Below are positions 24,501-35,397 of a stretch of DNA of 64,000 nucleotides, one piece after another. The translations under genes and the position numbers were made by a program. The DNA lies in contig CM054177.1 of assembly GCA_028829895.1 (NCBI GenBank), forward strand, positions 42,984,664-43,048,663. Direction: 5' to 3'. The DNA is from Sinotaia quadrata. Taxonomy: Eukaryota; Mollusca; Gastropoda; Architaenioglossa; Viviparidae. Position 1 is the first letter of the stretch. Each line of letters begins with the position of its first letter. The notes under the pieces were generated by a model. The model worked only from the letters and a program-made list of their open reading frames with translations, had not been told where the DNA came from and did not search any database.

Positions 24501-27500
24501 TTGAGTTATAAATTATATATTTTATTCACAACAAACTATAAAAATAACTTGTAAACTGTTTTCTATTTGTAGATATATGTGTAATTATATATAAAATATG
24601 CATACATTCAAAAATAATATCAAGCAAATTGCTGTGCTACAAGTTTTATCACTTTCAAAATATTTATATAATTCTGTAACATTGTTATATAATAAGTCTG
24701 AAAAATTAAACTAAATAGCATAATATAATTGCTTCACATATGTTGTATACTAATTTCTCTTTCTTTTAATACTTGAACCATATCTATAAGGCATATAATT
24801 CCAGAGAAATGACATTTTACAATTTTTTCTCAATGTTTTTTTAATCTTTAGTTCGAATGTGTTAAATTTGCTTGTTAGGTGATGTTTTGAGACCTCATAT
24901 GTCCTTGGCTTTAGATCAGTGTCTTTGGAAAAAACTGGGCTAAAACCCCTTGGTACTTTATAGTTTTTAATACATAAAAAGTACAATATAAACCACTTAT
25001 TTAAATATTATGATGTCTTGAATATCCACTTTATAATATATTATAAGCATGTTTATGTAATGACTGTTTGCACACAGTTTGTCAAATATAATACATTCTC
25101 TATAAAGAACTTATCATCATTTTTATCATTTAGAATATATCCTTCTTTTTCATTTCATTAATGAAGATATTTTTACTTTTTTTTTTTTACAGTGTATCAG
25201 AAATAAGCATTTATTTATTGTAAATTAATGATGACTAACTTGAGGTTTTCTCTTAGAATTTTGCAAGCAACCTTATGTCATCTAATAGTATTATGTAAAC
25301 ACATTTGTTTTACTCAGAATCAAATTTGAAAAATAACTCAACAGATTGTTAATGTGCTATTAAGTTACATTAAAAAGTCTTAAGAAAACCCCATAAAAGT
25401 ATTGTTTAGTTATGTTAGAAAACTTTAAAAATAAAATACCAAATTTTTAGTATTGTTATATTAAGCAACATTAAAAATGTACCTTTCAAATAGTAAAATA
25501 TAATTAATTCATTTATACCATTAACAAGGCATAAATATTATTAAAACACAAACAAGAAACAAATCATGTGCCAACTGAATCATTATTTTGTAACATCATT
25601 GTGTTTTTGATATTTATTATACTGTATGAAATTTTTATTTACTATTAATATTTTGGATTCCTTAAATGTAATCTTTAATACAGTACATTAATGATTTATG
25701 GAAAGCATAAAATCGTTTCAGAGGAAATTGAACATGATGATAAAACTAATAATTAAATGTATTGAATTTTTAAAAAGTGGTAATACATTGCTCATGTAAA
25801 ACTATTGAAATTTCACTATATTTACAGCAGTAACAATAACTAGAATATATGTGGCATAAATTCTCTTTTATTGTGTAGTAAACCTGAAGGCATTGTACTC
25901 TAGAACACTTAGTGGTGTAATCTAGTGTACTCATTATTGGTATTGTTCTAGAGAAATTGAACTTTTAAAATTTTGATGACAAATGAAGCAATATTTTTAT
26001 GACAGTAGCTGTCATTGTAATCTTCAGTCTTTGACACTGCTGTATACAGTGAGATGTTTTAATGTGGTAAAATTTGCCTGACACCCTTTATGTTAAAGAG
26101 AGGGGGAAAAAAAAGTTAAATGTGTATGTTTATTAAAATTGCTTAGTCTTAGTTTAATTTTAGTTTGTATTGATTTCATTGCAAATATAAAACTGAATAA
26201 TATGTTTTAATCTGCTATTTGAGGATCCCTGCCAATTTTACTGATTTGATGTAAATAGTGTTGTGTTGGAATAGTTTTAAGCTATTATTTAAAATTAATA
26301 ACTTATTTTTGCTTTTGCTTTTAGATTCATGCCTTAGATGCTACAGTTCGATCTTGCAAAGAAGTTCTGAAGCATCAGCCAGACAACGTAAAAGCATTGT
26401 ACAGACTTGGCAAAGTGAGCATCAAAATGTGACAAAATGCATTGCATTATTTGATAGGATCTTGTATAATAATTAAATTGATTGAATTTATATAATTTAA
26501 TGTTTCAAATTTATTTTTAAATTATTTTTTCTAACTAATGACTCTTGCCTTTTACTGTGATTAAAACATCAGTGGCACAAGACTGACTTCTATAGACAGA
26601 TTGGAAGGTTGGTTGGTTTGTTTTGGTAATAATAGTGAACATTCATTTATTGGTAATCCTCATTCTATCTGAATATCTAATACACTCACTGAATATGGTT
26701 ATCTCTCTCTCTCTCTCTATATATATATATGGCAGTTAAATTAAAATAGATGTAAGTGCTACTGCTTTAAACATTTGAGGGAATTTTAATTTAATTTTAA
26801 AATATTAATAGAATTTTTTGTACATATAGTATTATTATATATTTTTGTATAGATATATATTAATACTTTTAAAAATAAATTCCAAATAAATTTAAAAGCA
26901 CACTTCGCTGTAACTATAGCACTCTAACTCTCCTGACCAGCAAGGGTTTCACTGAACAACCATCAGCAGCATTGGTTATTTTACAAACTCAGGCAATAGG
27001 CAATACACTACTGATAACACTCAATGCTAGAATGAGTAAATACAAGTGCACATTTTGCCAGATCTTCTCTTTTGATACATTTTACCCTAGAGATGCATTT
27101 TCATTAATATAATAAATTCACATTGACTCTGGAAGATTCAAAGATTAAATTGAGCATATATTTGAATGGTTATTGTAAGGTGCAGAGACTCAGAATTCAT
27201 TTGTATTGGTATTGCTGTTATTCTTGTGTTCAAATTCTGCTGAATATTTTTATTGGGTTTTAAATGGTATTTGCTTATGTAATTTTCACTTGATGTGTAG
27301 GCTGAGAATTAACTTTCATTGGTATTGCTGCTATTCTTGTGTTCAAATTCTGCTGAATATTTTAATTGGGTTTTAAACAGTATTTGCTTATGTAATTTTT
27401 ATTTGATGCTCAAAATCTTCACTCATTTGTTTCAGGGTTTTACATTTAATTTCAAATATGTTAGTGACAATGGTGGATAAATATTATGCATAAATATTAT

Positions 27501-30500
27501 GTTGTTGTGCAAATGTCATTTTAATATTAAATTATTTACCAGTAATTTTAGAATATATATTAATACACTTAATCTAAATTAATACACTTAATCTAAATTT
27601 TCTTGGTTATGACTGCGCTGTTTCATTGTCCTTCCCAGAGATTGTAAGTCTGGAATATGATTTCTTAATTTTGACCATCAGTATTTGTGGTAACTGTAAG
27701 CATAAGCAGTCATGCCCATTCCCTTCTGGTCAGTTCTTGCTTAAATTTGTCTCAGAATGTGCTATCCAAGCCTGTTAGTATCAAATGCAAGACAGAGAAT
27801 CTAACTGGGGGTCTACACAACAAAAACTTTTGCTGAAAGTTGTATGAGTGATTCAAGAATAAAGAAGAGGAATACAAAAATACTGGTTGACTAGATATGG
27901 ATTTAAGTTACTTTTTTTATATCTAGTGTTCACATTAGGAGTTACTGTTTAAAGTCCCTTTATCTACTAGGAGTGAGCCCTTCAAGCATCTTGAAAATGA
28001 TAACTGGGATTGAACTATGTGAAGAAATTCTATAATATCTGTTATCTTTCAATGAGTAGCATACGAATACCATACGAGTCAATTTTTGTCTTTTAATTTC
28101 ATTTGTTTCTTAAAGGCAGTGTATCTCATATTTATGGTCAGCAGATATTAGAAAATTAATTTTAAAAAATAATCCTTCCTACTAAATTTAATTTATCATA
28201 ATCACTTTAGAAAATATTTGTTTTTATTTATTTATTTATTTTTTATTAGGCACACAGTTTAAGTGGTCATACCCAAAAAGCCATAACAGTTTTGAAAAAA
28301 GCTATCAAACTAGATCCAGAATCAAAAGTGAGTATTTTTACATTGTTTAAAAATGATCTAAGATAACATTAAAAAATCACTTCCTTTTGAGTGTTGCTAA
28401 AATTTGTGTTACATATGTTATCATCATTTTTCTACTCATCACTCACTCCATAGGCCTATTGCATTCTTGTCACCATTACCCACTAATCACTCAACCCAAT
28501 CTTTTTGTATTCTTGTCACCATTTCTCTACCTACCAATCATTCAGCCCACAGGCCTATCATATTCTTGTCACCATTTCTCTACCCACTAATCACTCAACC
28601 CACACAATCTTTTTGTATTCTTGTCACCAATTCTCTACTCACCAATCACTCATACTTGTTGTATTCTTGTCACCATTTCTCTACTCACCACTCACTCATA
28701 CTTATTGATTTCTTGTCACCATTTCTCTACCTACCAATCATTCAGCCCACAGGCCTATCATATTCTTGTCACCATTTCTCTACCCACTAATCACTCAACC
28801 CACACAATCTTTTTGTATTCTTGTCACCAATTCTCTACTCACCAATCACTCATACTTGTTGTATTCTTGTCACCATTTCTCTACTCACCACTCACTCATA
28901 CTTATTGATTTCTTGTCACCATTTCTCTACCCACTAATCACTCAACCCACACAATCTTTTTGTATTCTTGTCACCATTTCTCTACCCACCAATCACTCAT
29001 GCTTATTGTATTCTTGTCACTATTTCTCTACCACCAATCACTCAACCCACAGGTCTATCATATTCTGGTCACCATTTCTCTAACCACCAATCACTCATGC
29101 TTAATGTATTCTTGTCACCATTTTTTCACCCACCAATCACTCAACCCACAGGCCTATCATATTATTGTCACATTTCTCTGTCCACCCATCACTCATGCTT
29201 TTTGTATTCTCATAGCCATTTCTTCACCCACCAATTATTGGCATGCACATGCCAACTATAATCATCATAATTTCTCTTCCCACCAGTTCACTCAATATGC
29301 ACATGTTCACTGTCATCATTTCTCTATCCACCAATTTACTTCAAACACACACATGAAAGCATACATACTGTTGTCTTTCATTTCTCTACCTGATTTATTT
29401 GACACACACATGCATGAATGCATGCACGTACAGTTGTCTTCATTTCTCTAACCACCAATCCACTTGGTACAACTCATACTCAAAGACACACACATACATG
29501 CTCTCTGCTATTATCTTGTCATTTCTCCATCCACTGGACACGCATGCACATGCAAAGACACACATATGTAGCATTGTGCACATACATGACTAAGTAATTA
29601 TTTATCTGTCTATTTTGTACACCTACAAACATTTTGTTATATGGTCAGTTTGAGAACAGTTTCTCTGTTTTACTTTTTATTTATAGCAGATTTTTCATTT
29701 ATTAACAAAGCCAGGGTTCATAGCAACCTTGAAAAATGAGAGCCATCTTGAAAAGTACTTGAATTTTTTTTTTCAGTACTTGAATTTGCCTATAAACCCT
29801 TGAATTATTTGAGAAGTCCTTGATTTTTAAAGAAATATCCCACGTAACCCATATTTTAATAAAATGCAGTGAAAATATTTTAAAGTTATATTACTGCCAT
29901 CACAGTTTTGTTACTTTCGGATTTCACTACGGTTTATTTCAGCTCCTTTCAATTTTTAAGCGCTGCGTCCCAAGGCTACTGGAAATTTCGATTTGGAGCA
30001 CTAAGATATAGGTCATAATTTAGCTTTAAAAAAAAAAAAAAAAATCACAATCCAATTCCGCTATAGGCTTATTCTTTCATTTCAGCTGCATGCAGTTTTT
30101 ACATTAATTGCTTTTACCATGAATATACATGCCATCTTGAATATTGCTTGATTCATTTCACTTCTGGAATTGGATACTTCTGTTGGTGCATACAATTTTC
30201 TTCTTGCATACGAAGAAAGACATTTTTATATATTTTTTTTTTAAGATCCAGTTTTTGCTTCAATATATTACCTTTGATCATTAAATTCGTTTAGCATCAG
30301 TTCATTTTTGGGGAAGGAGGATAGTAGTAAAGACAGTGTTTCTTCAGTGTTAAAAAGCAGTTCTTCAGCAATTGAAACTACTTCCGCTGTAATTCCAATG
30401 GATTCTGTGTCACAAAGTACAATCTCCAATTTTCTGAACAAATCAGATATATTGAGAGCAGAAGTTTTGTGGATTATAAAAAACAATTGTCATCCACAAC

Positions 30501-33500
30501 TCTTATCACTCCAATGAGGTTATTGGCAAATTGTTGCTATGTTTCCAGACAGTAAAATTGCAGCCAGTTTTTCTTGCAGTGCAAAAAAATCTTATTATCC
30601 GAGTATTTTTGGTGTTGTTGAACATTTCCAAAAAGAACTTGTGAGCTTCATCAAAGGATCTTTTGTAATCCTGTTTGATTAAAGTCTTAATAAGAAGTTG
30701 CAGATGGATGTGCATGTGCGCTTCTGGGATGGTAACCATGTTTGTATCCACTGTCTTGGTTCACAGTTTATAGGTAAATATTTAATATCTTTCTTTAGTA
30801 GAAATTGATTTATCATTTTATTGTTGTATATCTGCATTTCTTTTCCTTATCTCCTACTGTTATCATTTCTGATAGAAATACTAAAGTAAAGCATATTTTT
30901 CATATAATTATACAATATTATTCATGTCTTTTTTGCTAAGAAGTAAAATTTCCTAATTGGCAGGCAATCCTATCTTTTTTATTGAATAAAAGATAAGTAA
31001 CTTTAATTATTATACACTGCTGAATATAGTTGTAACATTTTGAAAGCCATACAGTCTGTCGTTATAATCAGTATGGTAACAATCAATCATAGAATAATTA
31101 GTCTGACTTGTTGGTTCTAGTGATGTGTAAGGATAAAAAGTTATTATTACATTTTACAAATGAATAATTTAATTTATTGATTATTTTTAAAAGTTGCATT
31201 ATTAAACTACAGATTTGTTGAGGAATCTGAAAGAATCCTTTCAGTAAAATTTGTAGTAACACTTGCCTTCAGCCATTGCTTGTCATATTTAATCATCTAG
31301 ATGGAGTGACATCAAAATCATATACATATTGTATTATTCTGATTTGCATGTACAATACCATACCTGTTTAAAGCACACTGCATCATGAATTTATACAACC
31401 TTTTCTCACCCTAACTTCAATCTTTCTGAATCTTTGTCTAGTAAGAGGTTTTGGTGTCTGCGTGGTTATATAGCTGATTTATTAAAATACTTTAGCATTT
31501 TGATGTGCCTCATTACATAATCATTAGGTTTAAAGGAATTATAGAAATATTTCATTTGCCATTTTTTGGTTTCTTTCAGGCCTTGAAACTTCTGATGAAC
31601 TGCTTAGGCACGTCAGTGTGTGATGGAAAGTGGTCTGAACATTGTCAAAATGGCACAGATTAGTATGGATGTCCTTAATGTGAACATCAAGCTCCAAAAT
31701 GATTACAATTCTAGGATTTTTAATCTTGGCTCTTGTGGACTCCATATTGTACACGTTTTAAATCTGGTGTCCAAGCTGTATGATGGAGGAAGGATATTTT
31801 AAGTAGTCTTTACTACTTATTTAAAGATTTATCTGCTAGGCGAGAAGATTTTCAATATTTTTCCAGGACTGGGTGTTTCAAGTTATCTTTAAAGTTTGCC
31901 ATTCATTGATGGCTGTGAGACAATTGGAAACTTTTATTACAAAATTAATTTCTTTCAGGAAAATTGTAAAACAGAAAATCTGTTTTGATAATCTACAGAG
32001 TAATTTGTAAGAGATTTAAAAATAAAATGTCATTCTTAATACAATTTTGATTATTCATATGCACATATGTTAAGAATAAACTGTCATGATTTTATGATGT
32101 ACCAGATGATTTGTCATTCTCACAGAACTTTTGAATAGTAGGATTTATGTAAAATTATAATTACTCTATTTCATATACAATTTTGTTTATTGATTTAAAT
32201 TTGCTTAATATAAATTGTTTACAACAGAAATAAATGTCAAAGGTTTGTTATAACAAATTTTGTTTTTTCAAACTTTATTGCATACACTAGTAGTCCTTGA
32301 ATTTTATAATATTAGGGTCTTGTAAAGTACTTGATTTTTTTTTTTCAAAGATCGCCTATGAACCCTGAAAGATTACATTTGTTTATGAGCAGACACTGGC
32401 GATTTTGTTGTAAGAAATTTTTGTTAATGCTTAGATGCTGCACCGTGAGTTGGCATGGCTGACCAAGCAGAGCAAGCAGGAGGTTGAATCAGAAAAGAAC
32501 ATGTACAAACGCATGCTGGGCAACCTTTCAGACAGCGAAAGTGACAAGAAGAACAAAAAGTCGAATAGCAGCAATGTATGTTCCTCTCTCTTTAAGCAGT
32601 CAAATAAATTTACATTTGACAACAGTTTGTTTTACAAATTAATTTCTATTTAAATGTGTTCAGGGTTTCTTAATTAAGAATTCCCAATACTTTAATTCTA
32701 ATTCTATTATATGTTTATGGTCAAAATGTGCTTTTTTACATCATGCAACTAGTAATTCCAAAAAGATCATACAGGCAAAAGGCTCCTCACATACAAGTCA
32801 GAGCTCATACGAGAGGTTTATAACCTAACAGGGGGGATAAACAAGAAGTTGCACAGTAGCATGTCACTTGAGTAGTACCTCTTGGATTTAGCCTTTAAGT
32901 CTATGTGTTTTATTAATTGTGTTACTACCTTCAAAAAGCCAACTAAAGTGAAAATAATTCAAAAGTGTTTTTAAAAAATAAAATAAAAAATTATGTCATA
33001 ATCTTTTTTCAATATACCTTTTTTTAAGTACATACCCCTGGATTATTAAAGGGGAGGAATCATACAAATAAAAATTATGATATTTATGTGCTTATTGTAT
33101 GAAAACTAGTAATTTTCTGTGGGGACTGTCTGGTGCTACTAACTTAAAAAATATTTGAATTACATCCTCAAAGAATGAAAAATTAGAAGAAAATTTTCAT
33201 TTTACAACAAATTTATTTATACAGGATATACTATAATTGAAATTTAGCAAAAACTTTCCAATTTGTAGGTATATTACTATATATAACATGAAGTGGCCTA
33301 TATCAATCTAATCAAATATTATCCTACAAAAATATTTTGTGGTTTTAATCACATCTTGGTTTGTATTTTTGCATAAAAAAAGAAAAGTAAAAAAGAATTG
33401 CTAACTTTATTGTAACATTAAATTTTTATTACATTATTTTTTCAATTTCAACTGCTAAGTTTGATTATGACAAAACAACAAATTAATAAGCCAGTACAAA

Positions 33501-34661
33501 ATTTCAAGTCTAAAATATAATCAAAACAGTAGCTATAGTGTAATTGTTCAGACAAGTCACATGCTGGATCAAAGAGTCCCCCCACCACTCTAGTAGTCAT
33601 TTCTTGCTTTGAAAAGCTATAATCTTGAGTTCATACAGCAAAAGAATCTTGGATTATTGAAAAATAATGATCAATAAAGTGATTTTAAAGTAATCCTAAA
33701 ATTGATTTTAAAAAAAATTACAACTATAAATGGCTGTAAAGCCTAATTAATTATAGCCTTTATAGGCGACTATAGCTGGCTTTTCGCAGACAATGACACA
33801 ATTGACCAATCTTGGCATTGTCAGCAGTGGTCTTTTACAACCTTCATGATAACCAAGAAAGTACTCTCAAAGTATGGAAACCAGATTTTGCATTTTATGA
33901 ATTCACCAGCCGAGATTGTCTCTCTTAATCATAAAAAAAAAACAACTAACAACTTTTACCTTTAATGATTCAAAGAGTGAATGCATCATTTTTTTTGTAA
34001 CACACTGGATATATTTTGATTCACATATTTAGAGGGATGTGGTAGGTGGGGGTATGACTTACCTTTGGTTATTCTTTCAGTTGAGTAAATGAGAATGTTC
34101 TATTATGTTCTTTCACAAAAACCTGACGGTGTTAATTTAGTCATGCTGAAATAATTTGTCTTAGCTAGACAATGATGCAGTCACACAATTCCAAACATGT
34201 GGGTTTGAGAAAACTTTCATGATTGGCAGGATGGTGGTGCTTAATGTCCAGTCACCTGATGTGAGACTAGAACCTTGCAGATATCTATCTCCTGTCATCT
34301 TGATTATATACAAATGAAGACATTCATGTTTGCTTGAAGCTTTGGCTTATTTCTAACAATTCATTTTCATTTTTTCTTTCTTTTTAAGTTAATCTATTTT
34401 GAGAATTGAAAAAGCCTAAGATTCTTTTACCAGAAATAGTTATGGATCACTGCATTTATACATCTTATTGAAAGAATAAAGCAACAATTTATTTATATAT
34501 TGTTATCCAACAATTGATGTCTTTGTACTTAAAAATGGAATTATGTAGAAACTTACATATTGACTTCATATTTTCAGATGTTGTGGTGGACCTTACTGAC
34601 TGGTGGAGTGGTGGCAGCAGCTATTTCTGTTGGTTTGGCCTACTTTCGACTTGGTCACTGA
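11935..34661 (+). CDS. FKBP8: FKBP8-like peptidyl-prolyl isomerase (FKBP38), ten coding exons
   Basis: Coding exons: 11935-12507, 14244-14385, 14889-14976, 17629-17739, 19720-19794, 22100-22217, 26325-26414, 28250-28327, 32435-32575 and 34578-34661. They join without frame breaks to 499 codons plus stop, all introns GT-AG. Residues 1-176 are an acidic, Ser-rich region of low conservation. Residues 178-191 match the family motif EWxDIxxNGxLxKK. The FKBP domain is about 197-288, the TPR region about 306-425 with clamp-type residues N313, N362, K392 and R396, and the C-terminal tail anchor about 474-492. Family knowledge: FKBP8 sits in the outer mitochondrial and ER membranes, binds Hsp90 and Bcl-2/Bcl-XL, and recruits LC3 in mitophagy. 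The FKBP12 Trp59 position is Ile240, suggesting weak isomerase activity as in vertebrate FKBP8. An in-frame TAG at 11,920-11,922 fixes the start. The N-terminus is longer than in human (412 residues in total). Confidence 0.95.
14244..14385 (+). CDS. FKBP8: FKBP8 coding exon 2
   Basis: Codes residues 192-238, the first half of the FKBP domain with LETGTCFQDTKETFILGDGD. Acceptor TTCTCAG, donor GCAG|GTGAAT, phase 1. Confidence 0.95.
14889..14976 (+). CDS. FKBP8: FKBP8 coding exon 3
   Basis: Codes residues 239-267, FKBP domain continued, with FGYGAKG (the YG of the FKBP 80s loop). Donor CAT|GTAAGA, phase 2. Confidence 0.95.
15624..16620 (-). mobile_element. 5'-truncated CR1/L2-like non-LTR retrotransposon
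   Basis: In FKBP8 intron 3. Minus-strand reading at 16,567-16,334 gives reverse-transcriptase motifs: WFKSYWSERKQ, YGVPQALISRPVLLT (usual form GVPQGSVLGPxLF) and LYGDDAQVHV, the catalytic YxDD box. Further along at 16,122-15,830 a weaker match to the C-terminal end of such RTs ends near FKSALISIF. The 3' end reads AGCGCTTTTATATGATTAGG on the minus strand and runs into an (ATT)n tail at 15,643-15,624, the ending typical of CR1/L2-group elements. Stops and frame breaks make it a dead copy. The left limit is clear; the 5' limit is approximate. Confidence 0.8.
17629..17739 (+). CDS. FKBP8: FKBP8 coding exon 4
   Basis: Codes residues 268-304, the end of the FKBP domain (IPANATLYFTLELLDV) and the linker to the TPR region. 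Donor GG|GTAAAA, phase 2. Confidence 0.95.
17979..18090 (-). repeat. Interspersed repeat family C, copy 1 (minus)
   Basis: The reverse complement matches 55,635-55,742 over about 110 bp with few mismatches, including CAATATACAGAG and ATGAGTGTTGAAAATGT. It lies in FKBP8 intron 4. The family is unknown to me. Confidence 0.8.
18091..18255. repeat. Three-copy degenerate tandem repeat, ~50-55 bp
   Basis: TATCTAAAATCAGT, then a TAAAGAAGCCAGGTGA-like string, recurs three times in FKBP8 intron 4. Confidence 0.65.
19720..19794 (+). CDS. FKBP8: FKBP8 coding exon 5
   Basis: Codes residues 305-329, helix A of the first TPR (KKRERGNELF, clamp Asn313). Donor CCAA|GTAAGA, phase 2. Confidence 0.95.
19914..20366. 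mobile_element. piggyBac-like MITE with TTAA target duplications
   Basis: A 445-bp element (19,918-20,362) in FKBP8 intron 5. It is flanked by TTAA on both sides and ended by inverted repeats CCCTTTGAACTC and, on the other strand, CCCTTTGAACCC. A subterminal perfect hairpin ATCCCGCTTTAGCGGGAT lies at 19,933-19,950. TTAA duplication with CCC termini is the hallmark of piggyBac-superfamily elements. The inside has higher GC than its surroundings and no transposase; short open frames on both strands (73 and 79 codons) match nothing I know. It is therefore a non-autonomous copy. Confidence 0.88.
21548..21574. repeat. (TAA)n microsatellite
   Basis: About nine TAA units in FKBP8 intron 5. No retrotransposon end is visible next to it. 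Confidence 0.9.
22100..22217 (+). CDS. FKBP8: FKBP8 coding exon 6
   Basis: Codes residues 330-369, including CYNNLAASQLK, which is almost identical to vertebrate FKBP8. Donor AAG|GTAACT, phase 0. Confidence 0.96.
22848..23300. repeat. 39-bp minisatellite in FKBP8 intron 6
   Basis: About 11-12 units of TTTGTACTTCATTCTATTTT plus TGGTATATTCCTTGTGTGG. A variant lacks one base and reads TATTCTATTTTTGATATATA; it recurs in a partly regular pattern, hinting at a higher-order unit. Because 39 is a multiple of three, the array stays open in several frames on both strands (plus 22,624-23,124, minus 22,772-22,981), giving protein-like but spurious repeats. Confidence 0.93.
23311..23555 (+). repeat. Interspersed repeat family A, copy 1 (plus)
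   Basis: Directly follows the 39-bp array. Its reverse complement recurs at 37,170-37,404 over about 240 bp, with shared words TATTCAGAATTGATGT, GAGATACATAAGA and TTTTGAACTGAAAAATGGCA. No coding potential is seen; the family is not recognised. Confidence 0.85.
26325..26414 (+). CDS. FKBP8: FKBP8 coding exon 7
   Basis: Codes residues 370-399, with HQPDNVKALYRLGK carrying clamp residues Lys392 and Arg396. Donor AAA|GTGAGC, phase 0. Confidence 0.96.
26702..26730. repeat. (CT)n(AT)n microsatellite
   Basis: A CT run passing into an AT run in FKBP8 intron 7. Confidence 0.9.
27195..27412. repeat. Tandem duplication, ~115 bp x 2
   Basis: Two adjacent copies share GTATTGCTG, TATTCTTGTGTTCAAATTCT, GCTGAATATTTT, ATTGGGTTTTAAA and GTATTTGCTTATGTAATTTT with a handful of differences. 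They lie in FKBP8 intron 7. Confidence 0.85.
28250..28327 (+). CDS. FKBP8: FKBP8 coding exon 8
   Basis: Codes residues 400-425, the third TPR (AITVLKKAIKLDPESK). Donor AAA|GTGAGT, phase 0. Confidence 0.95.
28430..29560. repeat. Compound minisatellite with exact 200-bp higher-order repeat
   Basis: FKBP8 intron 8. Basic words are TTCTTGTCACCATTTCTCTA, CCCACTAATCACTCAACCCA and CAGGCCTATCAT, in units of roughly 45-60 bp. The block from 28,511 to 28,730 recurs 200 bp further right without a visible mismatch. Toward the right the units decay into CATGCACACATG-type runs. All three plus frames are open for long stretches because 200 is not a multiple of three; these frames are not genes. Confidence 0.93.
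29712..32367 (+). mobile_element. Degenerate hAT-superfamily DNA transposon
   Basis: FKBP8 intron 8. Terminal inverted repeats begin CAGGGTTCATAG at both ends; subterminal DNA on both sides carries AAGTACTTGA words. Transposase-like blocks read on plus: SNFLNKSDILRAEVLWIIK (from about 30,425), MFPDSKIAASFSCSAKKSYY (about 30,540), LNKKLQMDVHVRFWD (about 30,680), ISMDVLNVNIK then NLGSCGLHIVH (about 31,660-31,755), and KDLSARREDF (about 31,825). Stops and frame changes show it is dead. Between about 30,772 and 31,580 the blocks are interrupted by DNA with GT-donor and TTTCTTTCAG-acceptor ends, probably the transposase intron. No exact 8-bp target duplication remains, suggesting age. Confidence 0.85.
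32435..32575 (+). CDS. FKBP8: FKBP8 coding exon 9
   Basis: Codes residues 426-472, the helix after the TPRs with YKRMLGN (vertebrates YRKMLGN) and a charged Ser/Lys/Asn linker to the membrane anchor. Donor AAT|GTATGT, phase 0. Confidence 0.95.
34578..34661 (+). CDS. FKBP8: FKBP8 coding exon 10 (membrane anchor)
   Basis: Codes residues 473-499: WWTLLTGGVVAAAISVGLAY and a short weakly basic tail FRLGH, then TGA. This is a single tail-anchor helix. Confidence 0.93.
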   Translation: MLWWTLLTGGVVAAAISVGLAYFRLGH

Positions 34662-35391
34662 CCAGAACTGTTTTAACTTCAGTCATTTGCTCTAGAGCAA
34701 CAAAAGTTCATTAGCTAGGAGTGCTTTATAGCATCTATTATTGTATTTGTACTTGGGCAGCTGGGATGGGGTGTAACACCTGCTAAACAAAGTCTTTATG
34801 CTGTAATAATGCCTTTTGACCTTATAGTTCTACACCTCTAAGTACAAATCTATGATTATAACATAAATTTTGTGCCTAATTGAAGAATGCAGTTGTATAT
34901 TTCCAGAACCTAAAACATTATCTAAATTTATGTGATTTGCTTCCTGGGATCACTTGATTCAGTTTAAAGTAGTGCTTTAGAACAACTATTGTTTGATTTG
35001 CTAAATCACATCAGTTATATTTCATAACTTATTGTTTTTATTTCATTGATTTTAATTTCTTGGCAGATTATTTCATTCTTTGACAAGTAAATATTTGTGT
35101 CAGATGAATATTAAGAGTAAGTTTAAGATTCCTGAACCTAAATATGTGTTTGGTGATAGGGCATTCTTTCACTGGAATACTATTTTAGTTCTATTTTAAT
35201 ATCTTTAAAAAAATATATTTATTTTATTTTGGATTGAAATACCATTTCATTGTTTTTAAACTTAAAATCCCATTTTATTATCTTTAATCTTGAATTTATT
35301 GTTACTATTTTATTTATCTTTGAGCATACTATTACTAATTCATATCTAAGCACTAAATTCTAAAGAATAATGAAAATTATGTTAAATCTTA

Positions 35392-35397
35392 AATAAA
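35392..35397 (+). terminator. Candidate FKBP8 polyadenylation signal
   Basis: The first clear AATAAA after the stop codon, about 730 bp downstream. AT-rich context makes chance hexamers common. Confidence 0.3.

Noticed and set aside
28387..29451. Overlapping open frames in all three plus frames (up to 163 codons)
   Set aside because: Products of the compound minisatellite with its 200-bp period; the same DNA is open in every frame and no domain appears.
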